From: Chlamydiota bacterium
GTDB taxonomy: Bacteria; Chlamydiota; Chlamydiia; Chlamydiales; RGXB01
Assembly (NCBI GenBank): GCA_016866495.1
Contig: VGMG01000002.1
Coordinates: forward strand, 85,391 to 149,390
Direction: 5' to 3'
DNA length: 64,000 nucleotides
Each line of letters opens with the position of its first letter. Positions within the stretch are counted from its first letter, which is position 1. Both the position numbers and the translations under genes were made by a program. The notes beneath the pieces were generated by a model. That model worked only from the letters and a program-made list of their open reading frames with translations, was not told where the DNA came from and did no database searches. Positions 17,785 through 26,577 of the stretch are shown here, in pieces.

Positions 17785-18942
17785 TTAAATCACCTCCTGG
17801 ACTTGGGCCACAATTTTTTTGGCCGCATCCAAAAGATCGACTGCTGCAATAATCTCCAAACCCGAATCCTCTAGGAGTTGCTCTCCCTCTTTAACATGTG
17901 TTCCCTCTAAGCGGACCACAATAGGGATTTTGATTTTATGCTCTTTAACGACGTGGATGATCCCCTCCGCAATCATTTTACAGCTGACGATTCCACCAAA
18001 AATATTTACTAAAATTCCTTTCACTTGGGGGTCGCTAAGGATCATTTCAAAGCCAAAAGCTATCCTTTCTTTTGTAGCACTGCCCCCCACATCCAAAAAG
18101 TTAGCGGGTTTTCCCCCCTCATGTTGTATGATATCCATCGTAGCCATAGCAAGCCCGGCTCCGTTCACCATACAGCCAATATTCCCCTCTAAAGAAACGT
18201 ATGAGAGATCATTTTCAAAAGCGGCATTCTCCGCTTTACTGTATTGCGAAGGATCACGCATTTCCGCAATAAGGGGATGACGAAATAAAGCGTTATCATC
18301 AATTCCAAATTTTGCATCTAATGCAATCAACTGATGACCGGGTGTCAAAACAAGAGGATTGATTTCTAAAATAGAAGCATCCAATTCGTAGAAAGCTTTC
18401 ACCAAATTTTGGACTAACTTTGTAGCTTGTTTTGCCACATCCCCTTTAAATCCCATAAATTTATTGAAAGCGACAATCTGGTACATTCTTAATTTTCCAG
18501 GAGCACTTATGGGAAGGGTAAGAATTTTCTCGGGATGTTTTTCAGCAACCTCCTCGATATCCATACCCCCTTCCGTAGAGGCGATAAGGATCATCTGCTT
18601 TTTGGCTCGGTCTATGATTGCACCTAGATAGTACTCTTTGTGGATATCTACAGGTTTACTCAATATAACAGAATTGGCAACCACACCCTGAGGTCCAGTT
18701 TGATTATTGCACATCTTCATCCCCAAAAGACGTCTGGTGATATCCTTGATCTCTTGAGGAGATTTTGCGAATTTTACCCCCCCTGCTTTACCTCGACCCC
18801 CGGCATGCACCTGGATTTTCACCACCGCTTCCTCAAGGTCTACGTCTTTTAGTTCATCTAAATGGCGTATCACAATATACTCAGGCACAGGGATATGATA
18901 CCTTTTCAAAAGCTCTTTTGCCTGATATTCGTGAATATTCAT
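17785..18942 (-). CDS. sucC: Succinyl-CoA synthetase, beta subunit
   Basis: 385 residues with the ATP-grasp N-terminal half (MNIHEYQAKELLKRY, VKIQVHAGGRGKAGGVK) and the CoA-ligase C-terminal half (FLDVGGSATKERI, ILVNIFGGIVSCKMIAEGI). The start has a strong site, AGGAGGAGAGG. It is the first gene of a sucC-sucD-M50 unit read on the minus strand and divergent from ftsY. Confidence 0.97.
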   Translation of the reverse strand: MNIHEYQAKELLKRYHIPVPEYIVIRHLDELKDVDLEEAVVKIQVHAGGRGKAGGVKFAKSPQEIKDITRRLLGMKMCNNQTGPQGVVANSVILSKPVDIHKEYYLGAIIDRAKKQMILIASTEGGMDIEEVAEKHPEKILTLPISAPGKLRMYQIVAFNKFMGFKGDVAKQATKLVQNLVKAFYELDASILEINPLVLTPGHQLIALDAKFGIDDNALFRHPLIAEMRDPSQYSKAENAAFENDLSYVSLEGNIGCMVNGAGLAMATMDIIQHEGGKPANFLDVGGSATKERIAFGFEMILSDPQVKGILVNIFGGIVSCKMIAEGIIHVVKEHKIKIPIVVRLEGTHVKEGEQLLEDSGLEIIAAVDLLDAAKKIVAQVQEVI

Positions 18943-19147
18943 ATCTCATCCTCTCCTCCTATATCTCTAAAAATTCAATATAATTCAACTATCAAATCGT
19001 AGGTTTTTATTTATTTATTTGATTAAGAGCAGGAAACAGGTTTAAATTTCGGTTTTCGGGTAAAAACTTCTCATGAGTTTGGGGTAAAAACACCCACCTT
19101 TCCCTTTTTTGCGCTCTACTTGTCATACCTTATGGGTTTATGCTAAG

Positions 19148-20074
19148 ATGGAAGCCTTTCTATCGAAATGTGGTAATCCCTTGTTTAGCTTGCTAAAAGA
19201 TAAGTACAAAAAGATAAAAAAATTCTTCTTTCATTCCCTTCAAACTGTTTTCTCTTCAAAAATGGATCAAGAAGAGTGGGATCGGCTCGAAGAGCTTTTG
19301 TATATGCAGGACCTTGGGGGGGCTTTGGTGGAGGAGATACTTGAGGGGATCCAACATTTTCATAAAACTCACCCCCAAGCTGAGGAGGCCGATTACATCC
19401 AGTGGATGAAAAAATTCATGCTTTCTTTGTTTTCTTTAGAAAAGGAGAGCTTACCCCGATCTTATGCAAAAGGATCTTTGATACTTGTTGTTGGGGTCAA
19501 TGGTTCTGGTAAAACGACTACAATTGGTCGACTTGCCCATTTTTACAAAGAAAAGAATCTAAAAATTCTTGTAGCCCCCGGAGATACTTTTAGAGCTGCT
19601 GCAAAAGAGCAACTTTCGATTTGGGCGAAAAGAGCAGAAGTGGATATGGTTCAAAGCCCTTCCAAAGAGCCCTCCGGAGTGATTTATGAGGCGCTACAAA
19701 AAGGGCAAAGTGGTGATTACGATCTCATCATCGCCGACACAGCTGGACGACTCGATGCAAAAGTAGAGCTTATGAGAGAGCTGGAAAAAATATTACGCAC
19801 CGCAAAAAAACTCCAACCTGATGCTCCGCAAGAAATTCTTTATATTTTGGATGCAACCCTTGGACAAAATGGTTTAGATCAGCTAAAAGCATTTCTACAG
19901 GTTTGTCCCGTGACCGGCATATGTTTAACAAAAATGGACGGCACCGCAAAAGGGGGCGTTGCCTTGCGCGTGCAAAAAGAATTAAAAATCCCGATCCTCT
20001 GGATTGGATTAGGGGAAAGTTTGCAAGATTTGCAACCTTTTGATGCAAACCAGTATGTAGAGTCCTTATTTTAG
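19148..20074 (+). CDS. ftsY: Signal recognition particle receptor FtsY
   Basis: 308 residues from the first ATG (19148). The frame is open back to a TTG at 19109, which I do not favour. The product has a short helical N domain and the SRP-type GTPase G domain: GVNGSGKTTTIGRLA (G1), DTFRAAAKEQL, IIADTAGRL (G3) and LTKMDGTAKGG (G4). It lacks the long acidic A domain of E. coli FtsY, as in other compact bacteria. It docks SRP-bound ribosomes at the inner membrane for co-translational insertion. The stop overlaps the next gene by one base (TAGTG). Confidence 0.95.
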   Translation: MEAFLSKCGNPLFSLLKDKYKKIKKFFFHSLQTVFSSKMDQEEWDRLEELLYMQDLGGALVEEILEGIQHFHKTHPQAEEADYIQWMKKFMLSLFSLEKESLPRSYAKGSLILVVGVNGSGKTTTIGRLAHFYKEKNLKILVAPGDTFRAAAKEQLSIWAKRAEVDMVQSPSKEPSGVIYEALQKGQSGDYDLIIADTAGRLDAKVELMRELEKILRTAKKLQPDAPQEILYILDATLGQNGLDQLKAFLQVCPVTGICLTKMDGTAKGGVALRVQKELKIPILWIGLGESLQDLQPFDANQYVESLF

Positions 20075-20745
20075 TGGAAAAAGAGCTGTTAGAACTTGTA
20101 CGAGAATTAAAACTTTTGGTCACCCCCAAAAAGAGAAACTTCGTGCCCGATTCTATACCAAAACAGGCTCAAAAAAGGGGTGAAAAGGCTCCAATCGTCT
20201 TGCCAACACAACCGCTCGCTCTTCCAAAAATGCGACAGGAAGAGAAGAAAAATGAGAAAAAAATCGTTGAGGCGCTACCTGCTAAAGTCACTCATCTACC
20301 TTTAGAGGACTTGAGCGAATGGTATCAAAAAAGGTTCAAAACGCAATTGATCACTCCCTTGAGCGATAAAAAAGCTTTTGATGCCAAGATGCGTTACAAA
20401 GATGGGACTAAAGAGGCACCAGTTGTTTTACTAATTCCTAAAAAACTCAAAGAGGGGAAAGAGCTTTATAAAGCTATCCAAACTGCTATTCATCAATATC
20501 TCATCCCCTGCATGGTTCTAGCGGCAGAACAGCTTAGTAAAGACATCCTTGGGCAAACGAGGCTTCTGATTCTAGACAGAGATTGGATAAGATCTTTTGA
20601 AAAAGAATTGAAGCATGATCTTGAAACACAAAACACCTCTTTGTGGGGGATCCCGATCTTCTTTTTAGAACCTTACGAAACACTTAAAACCCCTTTGGGT
20701 AAAAAGCGGCTATGGAAAGCTCTGTTGACACTTTCCCTTTCCTAG
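20074..20745 (+). CDS. Hypothetical protein between ftsY and priA
   Basis: 223 residues from a GTG start that overlaps the ftsY stop (TAGTG); no in-frame ATG is near. The N-terminal third is Lys/Pro-rich and probably disordered (residues 18-85). The rest looks folded: EAPVVLLIPKKLKEGKELYKAIQ, TRLLILDRDWIRSF and IPIFFLEPYETL suggest an alternating alpha/beta domain. I recognise no family. It overlaps priA by 34 nt, so it is locked into the ftsY-priA unit. From memory a hypothetical gene also adjoins priA in C. trachomatis. Confidence 0.75.
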   Translation: MEKELLELVRELKLLVTPKKRNFVPDSIPKQAQKRGEKAPIVLPTQPLALPKMRQEEKKNEKKIVEALPAKVTHLPLEDLSEWYQKRFKTQLITPLSDKKAFDAKMRYKDGTKEAPVVLLIPKKLKEGKELYKAIQTAIHQYLIPCMVLAAEQLSKDILGQTRLLILDRDWIRSFEKELKHDLETQNTSLWGIPIFFLEPYETLKTPLGKKRLWKALLTLSLS

Positions 20746-22934
20746 AGGTTCTTGTAGACCAAAAAATTGACAAACCCCTTTGTTATGAAAATCGGGGTTA
20801 TGTTCTTAGTATTGGCTCTCGTGTTCTTGTCCCTTTACGCAATAAAATAGTGAAAGCAACCGTTATAAAGGGGCTTTTAAAACCCACTTTTGAAAAAACG
20901 GCTAAGATCCATTCTGTTCTTGAAGAGGAATCTCTTACAGAAGACTTGATGGAGCTTGCGTCTTGGATGAGTGAGTATTATATGACCCCTTATCAAAAAG
21001 TGCTCACTACCCTTTTACCTGCTTCTTTGAAAAAAAAGACCCAAAAAGAGGAGCAATTTTTTGTTGAAAAGAAAGCTCCTACTGCCAGTTTGATAGAGTT
21101 AGCTGCTTCTATCCATCAAAAAAATAGCCCCCAGAAAAAAGTCCTTGAGGTGATTTTAAAAGAGCAAAAAGGGATTTATTTAACTAAACTTTTGGAATTA
21201 GCCGCAGTCTCGAAAAGCCCTGTAGACACGCTTGTAAAGAAAGGGTTTTTGGAACTGAGGAAAATAGAGGTAGACCGCTCTTTTTTTCAGCACGAAGATT
21301 TTATTTTAACCCCTAATAAAGTGCTGAACAGCGAACAGCAAATAGCTTTGGAGAAAATTTCTTTAAAACTTGGCGAAAAAAAGTTCCATGCCGAGCTTTT
21401 GTTCGGTGTTACAGGAAGTGGAAAAACGGAAGTCTATCTTCAAGCGATCCAAAAAGCCCGTTCTTTGAATCTTGGAGTTCTATTTTTAGTACCCGAAATT
21501 GCACTCACGACCCAAACTATCGAACGGCTTAACTCTCGATTTAGTGAGCAGATCGCAGTCCTTCACCATCGCCTATCCGATGGCGAGCGCTTTGATGCGT
21601 ATCGGGGGATTCTTAGCGGTAAAATTTCGATAGTGATAGGTGCCAGATCTGCAATCTTCGCTCCTGTTCAAAATCTAGGGCTGATTATTGTGGATGAAGA
21701 ACAGGATGGCTCTTTCAAGCAAACAGAAGAGATGCCTTGCTACAATGCAAGAGATGTAGCGATTGTAAGAGCTAAAAACTTGAAAGCAGTCTGTATCTTA
21801 GGAAGCGCGACTCCATCTTTTGAAACATTTACCAACACAAAGCACGATAAATATGGGATCAGCAATCTTACCCAAAGAGCCAAACAAAATCCTTTACCCG
21901 ATGTAAAAATCGTGGACATGCGACTAGAGGACGACAAGAAAAAGTGTCGCGCTCTTTTTAGTGATCTTCTCTTAAATAAAATTGAGGAACGGCTTAAAAA
22001 AGGGGAACAAACGCTCCTTTTTTTAAATCGTAGAGGGTTTTTTAAATGCCAGATTTGTACGACATGTAATGAAACTTTAAAGTGCGATCAGTGTGATGTT
22101 TGTTTGACCTACCATAAAGGGGAAAATATTCTTGCGTGTCACCTATGTGGGTATACTCAAGACCCCCAAAAGGTCTTTTGTAAAAAATGTCATTCAAAAG
22201 AAACTATGCGATTTCAGGGTCCGGGTACTGAGCAGGTGGAGCGGGCCTTGAAAGCTCTATTCAAAGAGGCTCGAGTTTTACGCATGGACAGAGATACCAC
22301 CCGCCACAAAGGGAGCCACGACGCCCTCTATCGAGAATTTAAATCCCAGAAAGCAGATATCCTGATCGGGACACAAATGATTGCCAAAGGGCTTGACTTC
22401 CCTTTAGTGACATTAGTGGGAATTTTAAATGCAGATTCCATGCTACATATTCCCGACTTCAGATCTGCAGAAAATGCGTTCCAATTACTGAGCCAAGTTG
22501 CCGGGCGTGCAGGCCGAGGGGATTTCCCCGGTGAAGTAATTTTACAAACGCGTCTGCCCGATTATCAGGTAATCCACCACGCCTCCAAAGAGGATTACAA
22601 AAATTTTTTTGACGAAGAGTTGATTTTACGTAAGCAGTTTCAGTACCCCCCTTTCAAAAAAATGTGTCGTATTATTTTACAATCGTCGCAAAACGACCTT
22701 TTGGATCGTTTTGGGTCCTATCTCACCCATCTTTTAGAAAAACATAGAGAAGAGGATGTGGATATTTATCCCTACACTCTTTGTGGATTGACAAAAGCAA
22801 AAGGACAACACCGGGGACAAATTCTTTTAAAAGCGCTAAAATTTACCTCTTTGAAAAAAATGGTCCTTAAAATCCCTAAACATGAAAAAATTAAATGTCT
22901 TGTGGATGTTGATCCGCTTCAAACGTTCTTTTAA
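20712..22934 (+). CDS. priA: Primosomal replication protein N' (PriA helicase)
   Basis: 740 residues. Restarts stalled replication forks by loading the replicative helicase. The N-terminal ~190 residues are the DNA 3'-binding and winged-helix regions. The helicase core has Walker A GVTGSGKTEVY and a DEEQ box where E. coli has DEEH, then GSATPSFET, the motif NRRGFFKC and QVAGRAGRG. Eight cysteines for two zincs are all present (CQICTTC, CDQC, CHLCG, CKKC). The start lies 34 nt inside the upstream gene. Confidence 0.96.
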   Translation: MESSVDTFPFLEVLVDQKIDKPLCYENRGYVLSIGSRVLVPLRNKIVKATVIKGLLKPTFEKTAKIHSVLEEESLTEDLMELASWMSEYYMTPYQKVLTTLLPASLKKKTQKEEQFFVEKKAPTASLIELAASIHQKNSPQKKVLEVILKEQKGIYLTKLLELAAVSKSPVDTLVKKGFLELRKIEVDRSFFQHEDFILTPNKVLNSEQQIALEKISLKLGEKKFHAELLFGVTGSGKTEVYLQAIQKARSLNLGVLFLVPEIALTTQTIERLNSRFSEQIAVLHHRLSDGERFDAYRGILSGKISIVIGARSAIFAPVQNLGLIIVDEEQDGSFKQTEEMPCYNARDVAIVRAKNLKAVCILGSATPSFETFTNTKHDKYGISNLTQRAKQNPLPDVKIVDMRLEDDKKKCRALFSDLLLNKIEERLKKGEQTLLFLNRRGFFKCQICTTCNETLKCDQCDVCLTYHKGENILACHLCGYTQDPQKVFCKKCHSKETMRFQGPGTEQVERALKALFKEARVLRMDRDTTRHKGSHDALYREFKSQKADILIGTQMIAKGLDFPLVTLVGILNADSMLHIPDFRSAENAFQLLSQVAGRAGRGDFPGEVILQTRLPDYQVIHHASKEDYKNFFDEELILRKQFQYPPFKKMCRIILQSSQNDLLDRFGSYLTHLLEKHREEDVDIYPYTLCGLTKAKGQHRGQILLKALKFTSLKKMVLKIPKHEKIKCLVDVDPLQTFF

Positions 22935-23014
22935 ATTTTCTAATATACACTTAAAATAATTTTAAAAAATCTTACCATGGTTTAACCTGAAGTAATTTGT
23001 TTTAGGAGTAATTC

Positions 23015-23569
23015 ATGTCATCTGCCCTTTGCTTAGTCCCCCCCGTATCTACCAATGATCTCTCTTTTTTTTATGCAAAACTGCAAGACTCTCTTGATGT
23101 AGGTACAAAAGTCAAAATTTTAAAAATAACCAGCTCTGTTATAGCTTTTGAGGGGGAGAGAAAATGCTTGGAGAAAAGAAAATATAGGTACCTGCCTCTT
23201 GAAAGGGATATCCCCGATGATATGGGCGAGCTCTATAAAATTTTTCTTGAGGAATGCGCTGAGCTGAGTCCAAGCGAGCGAAGCGATCCCAAAATACAGC
23301 CGCTTTTGGGGTTATTAAAAAAACCTTATGAGTCGCGGGAGGTTCAACTTTTTTTAAAACAGGTAAAAGAAAATCACCATGAAGAACAACAAAACCCTTT
23401 TTCTTTTTTTAGAGAAAGGGTTACTGATGGATTATTGAGTTTGTATGGAGAACTCCCAACAGAGAGCATCGAATCGGTCTCTATCAGAGTACATTTCTAT
23501 AGGAAAGCTAAACCGGACCAAATTTTGACTATAAAATACCTTGGAAAACCCTCAATAGAGGATGTCTAG
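23015..23569 (+). CDS. Hypothetical protein
   Basis: 184 residues, starting after a good ribosome binding site (TTTAGGAGTAATTC). No signal peptide or membrane segment. It is acidic to neutral with mixed alpha/beta content and a C-terminal strand-like stretch (ESVSIRVHFYRKA). I recognise no domain. It stands alone between priA and the convergent lysS and is closed by a strong palindromic terminator. Confidence 0.7.
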   Translation: MSSALCLVPPVSTNDLSFFYAKLQDSLDVGTKVKILKITSSVIAFEGERKCLEKRKYRYLPLERDIPDDMGELYKIFLEECAELSPSERSDPKIQPLLGLLKKPYESREVQLFLKQVKENHHEEQQNPFSFFRERVTDGLLSLYGELPTESIESVSIRVHFYRKAKPDQILTIKYLGKPSIEDV

Positions 23570-23579
23570 AAGTTTTTTC

Positions 23580-23615
23580 TTGAAGAGGATCTCTTTTAAA
23601 AGAGATCCTCTTCAA
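23580..23615. terminator. Bidirectional terminator, 36-bp perfect palindrome
   Basis: The two 18-nt arms (beginning TTGAAGAGGATC) are exact reverse complements. The palindrome lies between a plus-strand gene ending at 23569 and lysS ending at 23627 on the minus strand. T-rich DNA borders it on the plus side. Confidence 0.85.
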
Positions 23616-23626
23616 AATAAGAATTT

Positions 23627-25183
23627 TTAAGATTGGTGCGGTTTCATCATAGGGAAATAGATGACATCACGGATAGACACTTCACCGGTAAGCACCATGA
23701 CAAGACGGTCTATTCCAATCCCAAGTCCACCAGTTGGTGGCATTCCGGACTTGAGTGCCTCAATAAACTCTTCATCCATAGGGTGGGCCTCTTTATCCCC
23801 TGCATCTTTTGCCTCTTGTTGCTGACGCAAAAGAGTCTCTTGAACAAGCGGATCGTTGAGTTCCGAATAGGCATTTGCCATCTCCATACCGAGCATGAAT
23901 AGCTCAAAACGCTCAACAATACCCTCCTCTTTTTCTTTTAGATTACGGTGATACTTACAAAGGGGTGTCGTTTCTACCGGATGATCGATAATAAAATGGG
24001 GCTCAATCAAATGCTCTTCTACGAACTCTTCAAAGATTTTAGCAATCAATAAACCTCTTGGAAGCTTTTTGACCTCTAAAGGATCGAGCGGAGTCGATGC
24101 TAAAGCATGTCTCATCTCCTGATCGCTCATCTGGTCCACATCTAAACCTTTATAGATACGGATCGATTCTTTCATCGTATAACGCTTCCAGGGCCCCGCT
24201 AAATTAAGGTGGTGAGTGTTCCCTTTCTTATCTTGACGCACTCCTAAATCGGTTGTCCCATAAAGCGAATGTGCTAAGGATACAAATAATTTTTCAGTAA
24301 AGTCCATCACATCGTAATAGTCTTGATACGCTGCATAAGACTCTATCATCGTAAATTCGGGATTATGAGTACGATCAAGCCCCTCGTTTCTGAAAACTTT
24401 AGACATCTCAAAGACTCTTCTTATCCCCCCAACAATCAACTTCTTCAACTGGATTTCCAACGAAATGCGAAGAAAAGTATCCATATGTAAAGCGTTGACG
24501 TGCGTAATGAAAGGACTTGCATTAGCCCCGCCATAAATAGATTGCAAAACGGGTGTTTCTACCTCAATGAATCCATGATCCTCATAAAAATGACGAATAA
24601 GGGAAAGTATACGAGAACGTTTTTGAAATGTTGCCATGACCTGTGGGTTGCTGATAAGATCTAGCCAACGTTTACGGTAACGCATCTCGATATCGCTAAG
24701 CCCACTATATTTATCGGGTAAAGGTAAAAGTGCTTTTGCTCTAAACGTGACCTCTTTAGCATAGACGGTTAACTCCCCGACACGAGTGCGGAAAAGGTGC
24801 CCCTTGACCGATAAAAAGTCGCCCAAATCTACCAGTTTTTCCACAAATTTTAACCCAGTGAGCTCCTCGCTAGGATTCAGCCCCATGACGGCAGTATCCT
24901 CACGATTCAGCATCACTTGAATGGGTTGATTTTCATCCAAAAGGGTTAAAAATGCATTTTTACCCATCGCTCGGAAAAGAACAACTCGCCCAGCAACTTC
25001 AACCCAATCAGTTTCCCCTTTTTGCGCCTCTTCAGAATGGCCGACAGGATGACCATGGTATTTTTTTGCTAGATCACAAGCAAGTATTGGGCTGAGAGAA
25101 TCGGCAGGATAGGCTTCCACACCCAACCCTCGGATCTCCTCCAATTTTCTTAATCGGTTACGGTATTCTTCTGAATGTTGCAT
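23627..25183 (-). CDS. lysS: Lysyl-tRNA synthetase, class II
   Basis: 518 residues. Charges tRNA-Lys. An OB-fold anticodon-binding domain (about residues 55-165) is followed by the class II catalytic core: motif 1 (FIEVETPVLQSIYGGANASPF), motif 2 (FRNEGLDRTHNPEFTMIESYAAY) and motif 3 (GLGIGIDRLVM). Somewhat long in the middle, but all motifs are intact. Its start overlaps the end of cysS by 34 nt, so the two synthetase genes are coupled. Confidence 0.97.
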   Translation of the reverse strand: MQHSEEYRNRLRKLEEIRGLGVEAYPADSLSPILACDLAKKYHGHPVGHSEEAQKGETDWVEVAGRVVLFRAMGKNAFLTLLDENQPIQVMLNREDTAVMGLNPSEELTGLKFVEKLVDLGDFLSVKGHLFRTRVGELTVYAKEVTFRAKALLPLPDKYSGLSDIEMRYRKRWLDLISNPQVMATFQKRSRILSLIRHFYEDHGFIEVETPVLQSIYGGANASPFITHVNALHMDTFLRISLEIQLKKLIVGGIRRVFEMSKVFRNEGLDRTHNPEFTMIESYAAYQDYYDVMDFTEKLFVSLAHSLYGTTDLGVRQDKKGNTHHLNLAGPWKRYTMKESIRIYKGLDVDQMSDQEMRHALASTPLDPLEVKKLPRGLLIAKIFEEFVEEHLIEPHFIIDHPVETTPLCKYHRNLKEKEEGIVERFELFMLGMEMANAYSELNDPLVQETLLRQQQEAKDAGDKEAHPMDEEFIEALKSGMPPTGGLGIGIDRLVMVLTGEVSIRDVIYFPMMKPHQS

Positions 25184-26577
25184 GGATGTCTCTTTTTAAC
25201 TTTTGTTCCGTTCGTTACATCTTCTAATTCGTATCCCAACGCGATGATCTCATTTCGTATCTTGTCCGCGTCCTGGAATCTTCGTTCACTTCTAGCCAGC
25301 TTTCGTGCTTCAACAAGTTCTAAAACCGCCTCAGAAACACTTTGCTCCTCTTTTTGTAAGCAGCCTAAAATTCTGTCGAGATTTTCTATTGAAGATAGAA
25401 TTTTTTTAACAGCATGCTGACTTAGCTTTTTTTGATCCAGTCCCTTATTGACATCACGAATCATATCAAACAAAATCGCAAAGGCTTTTGGAAAATTTAG
25501 ATCCTGATTGACCGCATCCATGAAAGCGCTTTCAGTCTCTTCAATCGGAAACTCTTCAGCACCAGAACTGTCAGAATTTTTCAGCCTATCCAGGAATTGG
25601 TCGATTCGATCAAGCGCCTGGCGAACGCTATTTAATCCTTCAAGGGTGAAATTTAAAGGCATTCGATAATGGGATTGGGCCATTAAAGCCCTCACTTCTC
25701 GTCCTGTAAACCCTTTATCTATCAAATCTCTTAAAGTGTAAAAATTACCCAGACTTTTGGACATTTTTTTTCCATCTACATGGAGATGCTCTACATGGAG
25801 CCAATATCTTGAAAAAGGGGCATGGTTACAGCACTCTGATTGCGCTATCTCATTTTCATGGTGTGGAAATACAAGATCCACTCCACCACAGTGGAGGTCA
25901 ATTGAGGGGCCTAAAAAATCTTGAGCCATGGCAGAGCACTCTATATGCCACCCTGGTCTGCCACGACCATAGGGACTTTCCCAAAAAATCGGGCCATCTA
26001 TTTTTGGATCATAGGCTTTCCAAAGGGCAAAATCACAAAGATTATCTTTAGAATACTCATCCTGATTCACCCTTTCACTTGCACCAGCAACTAATGATTG
26101 TCTGTCCAAATGAGAGAGCTTCCCATATTCTTTAAAAGCATGAACGCGAAAGTAGACGCTTTTATCCTCAGCCTGATACGCAAAGCCTTTATCAATCAGC
26201 TTCTGAATCATCAAAAGCATCGATGGAATAGCGTCAGTGGCTCTTGGAAAATGCGCTATACCTTCGACTTTCAAAGACTTCAAATCCTCAAAGAAAGCCT
26301 TAATATAGATGTCGGTAAATTCCCTTAAAGGCATGTTCCGATCATTGGCGCCTTTCATCGTTTTATCATCTACATCTGTTAAGTTCATCACCTGAATTAC
26401 GGGATAGCCGTTAGCCTCAATGACACGCCTGAGCAAATCTTCAGTTATGAAAGTTCGAAAATTTCCAATATGAGCAAAGCCGTACACCGTCGGACCGCAG
26501 GTATACATTTTTACTTTAGCTCCCATCGGCTGAAACGGTTCGAGCTTGCGAGATAAGGTGTTGTAAAGGTGTAGCAT
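25150..26577 (-). CDS. cysS: Cysteinyl-tRNA synthetase
   Basis: 475 residues. Class I synthetase with the HIGH motif as HIGN (YGFAHIGNFRTF) preceded by the zinc Cys in YTCGPTVYG, further zinc ligands in HIECSAMA and FPHHENEIAQSE, and KMSKS as KKMSKSLGN. The ATG at 26577 overlaps the stop of the upstream acyltransferase gene (TGATG); a TTG two codons earlier is less likely. The window also carries its substrate, tRNA-Cys, near 44.2 kb. Confidence 0.97.
   Translation of the reverse strand: MLHLYNTLSRKLEPFQPMGAKVKMYTCGPTVYGFAHIGNFRTFITEDLLRRVIEANGYPVIQVMNLTDVDDKTMKGANDRNMPLREFTDIYIKAFFEDLKSLKVEGIAHFPRATDAIPSMLLMIQKLIDKGFAYQAEDKSVYFRVHAFKEYGKLSHLDRQSLVAGASERVNQDEYSKDNLCDFALWKAYDPKIDGPIFWESPYGRGRPGWHIECSAMAQDFLGPSIDLHCGGVDLVFPHHENEIAQSECCNHAPFSRYWLHVEHLHVDGKKMSKSLGNFYTLRDLIDKGFTGREVRALMAQSHYRMPLNFTLEGLNSVRQALDRIDQFLDRLKNSDSSGAEEFPIEETESAFMDAVNQDLNFPKAFAILFDMIRDVNKGLDQKKLSQHAVKKILSSIENLDRILGCLQKEEQSVSEAVLELVEARKLARSERRFQDADKIRNEIIALGYELEDVTNGTKVKKRHPCNIQKNTVTD

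Noticed and set aside
23580..23615. Perfect 36-bp palindrome as a mobile-element end or attachment site
   Set aside because: It lies exactly between two convergent genes, has no second copy in the window and fits a two-way terminator.
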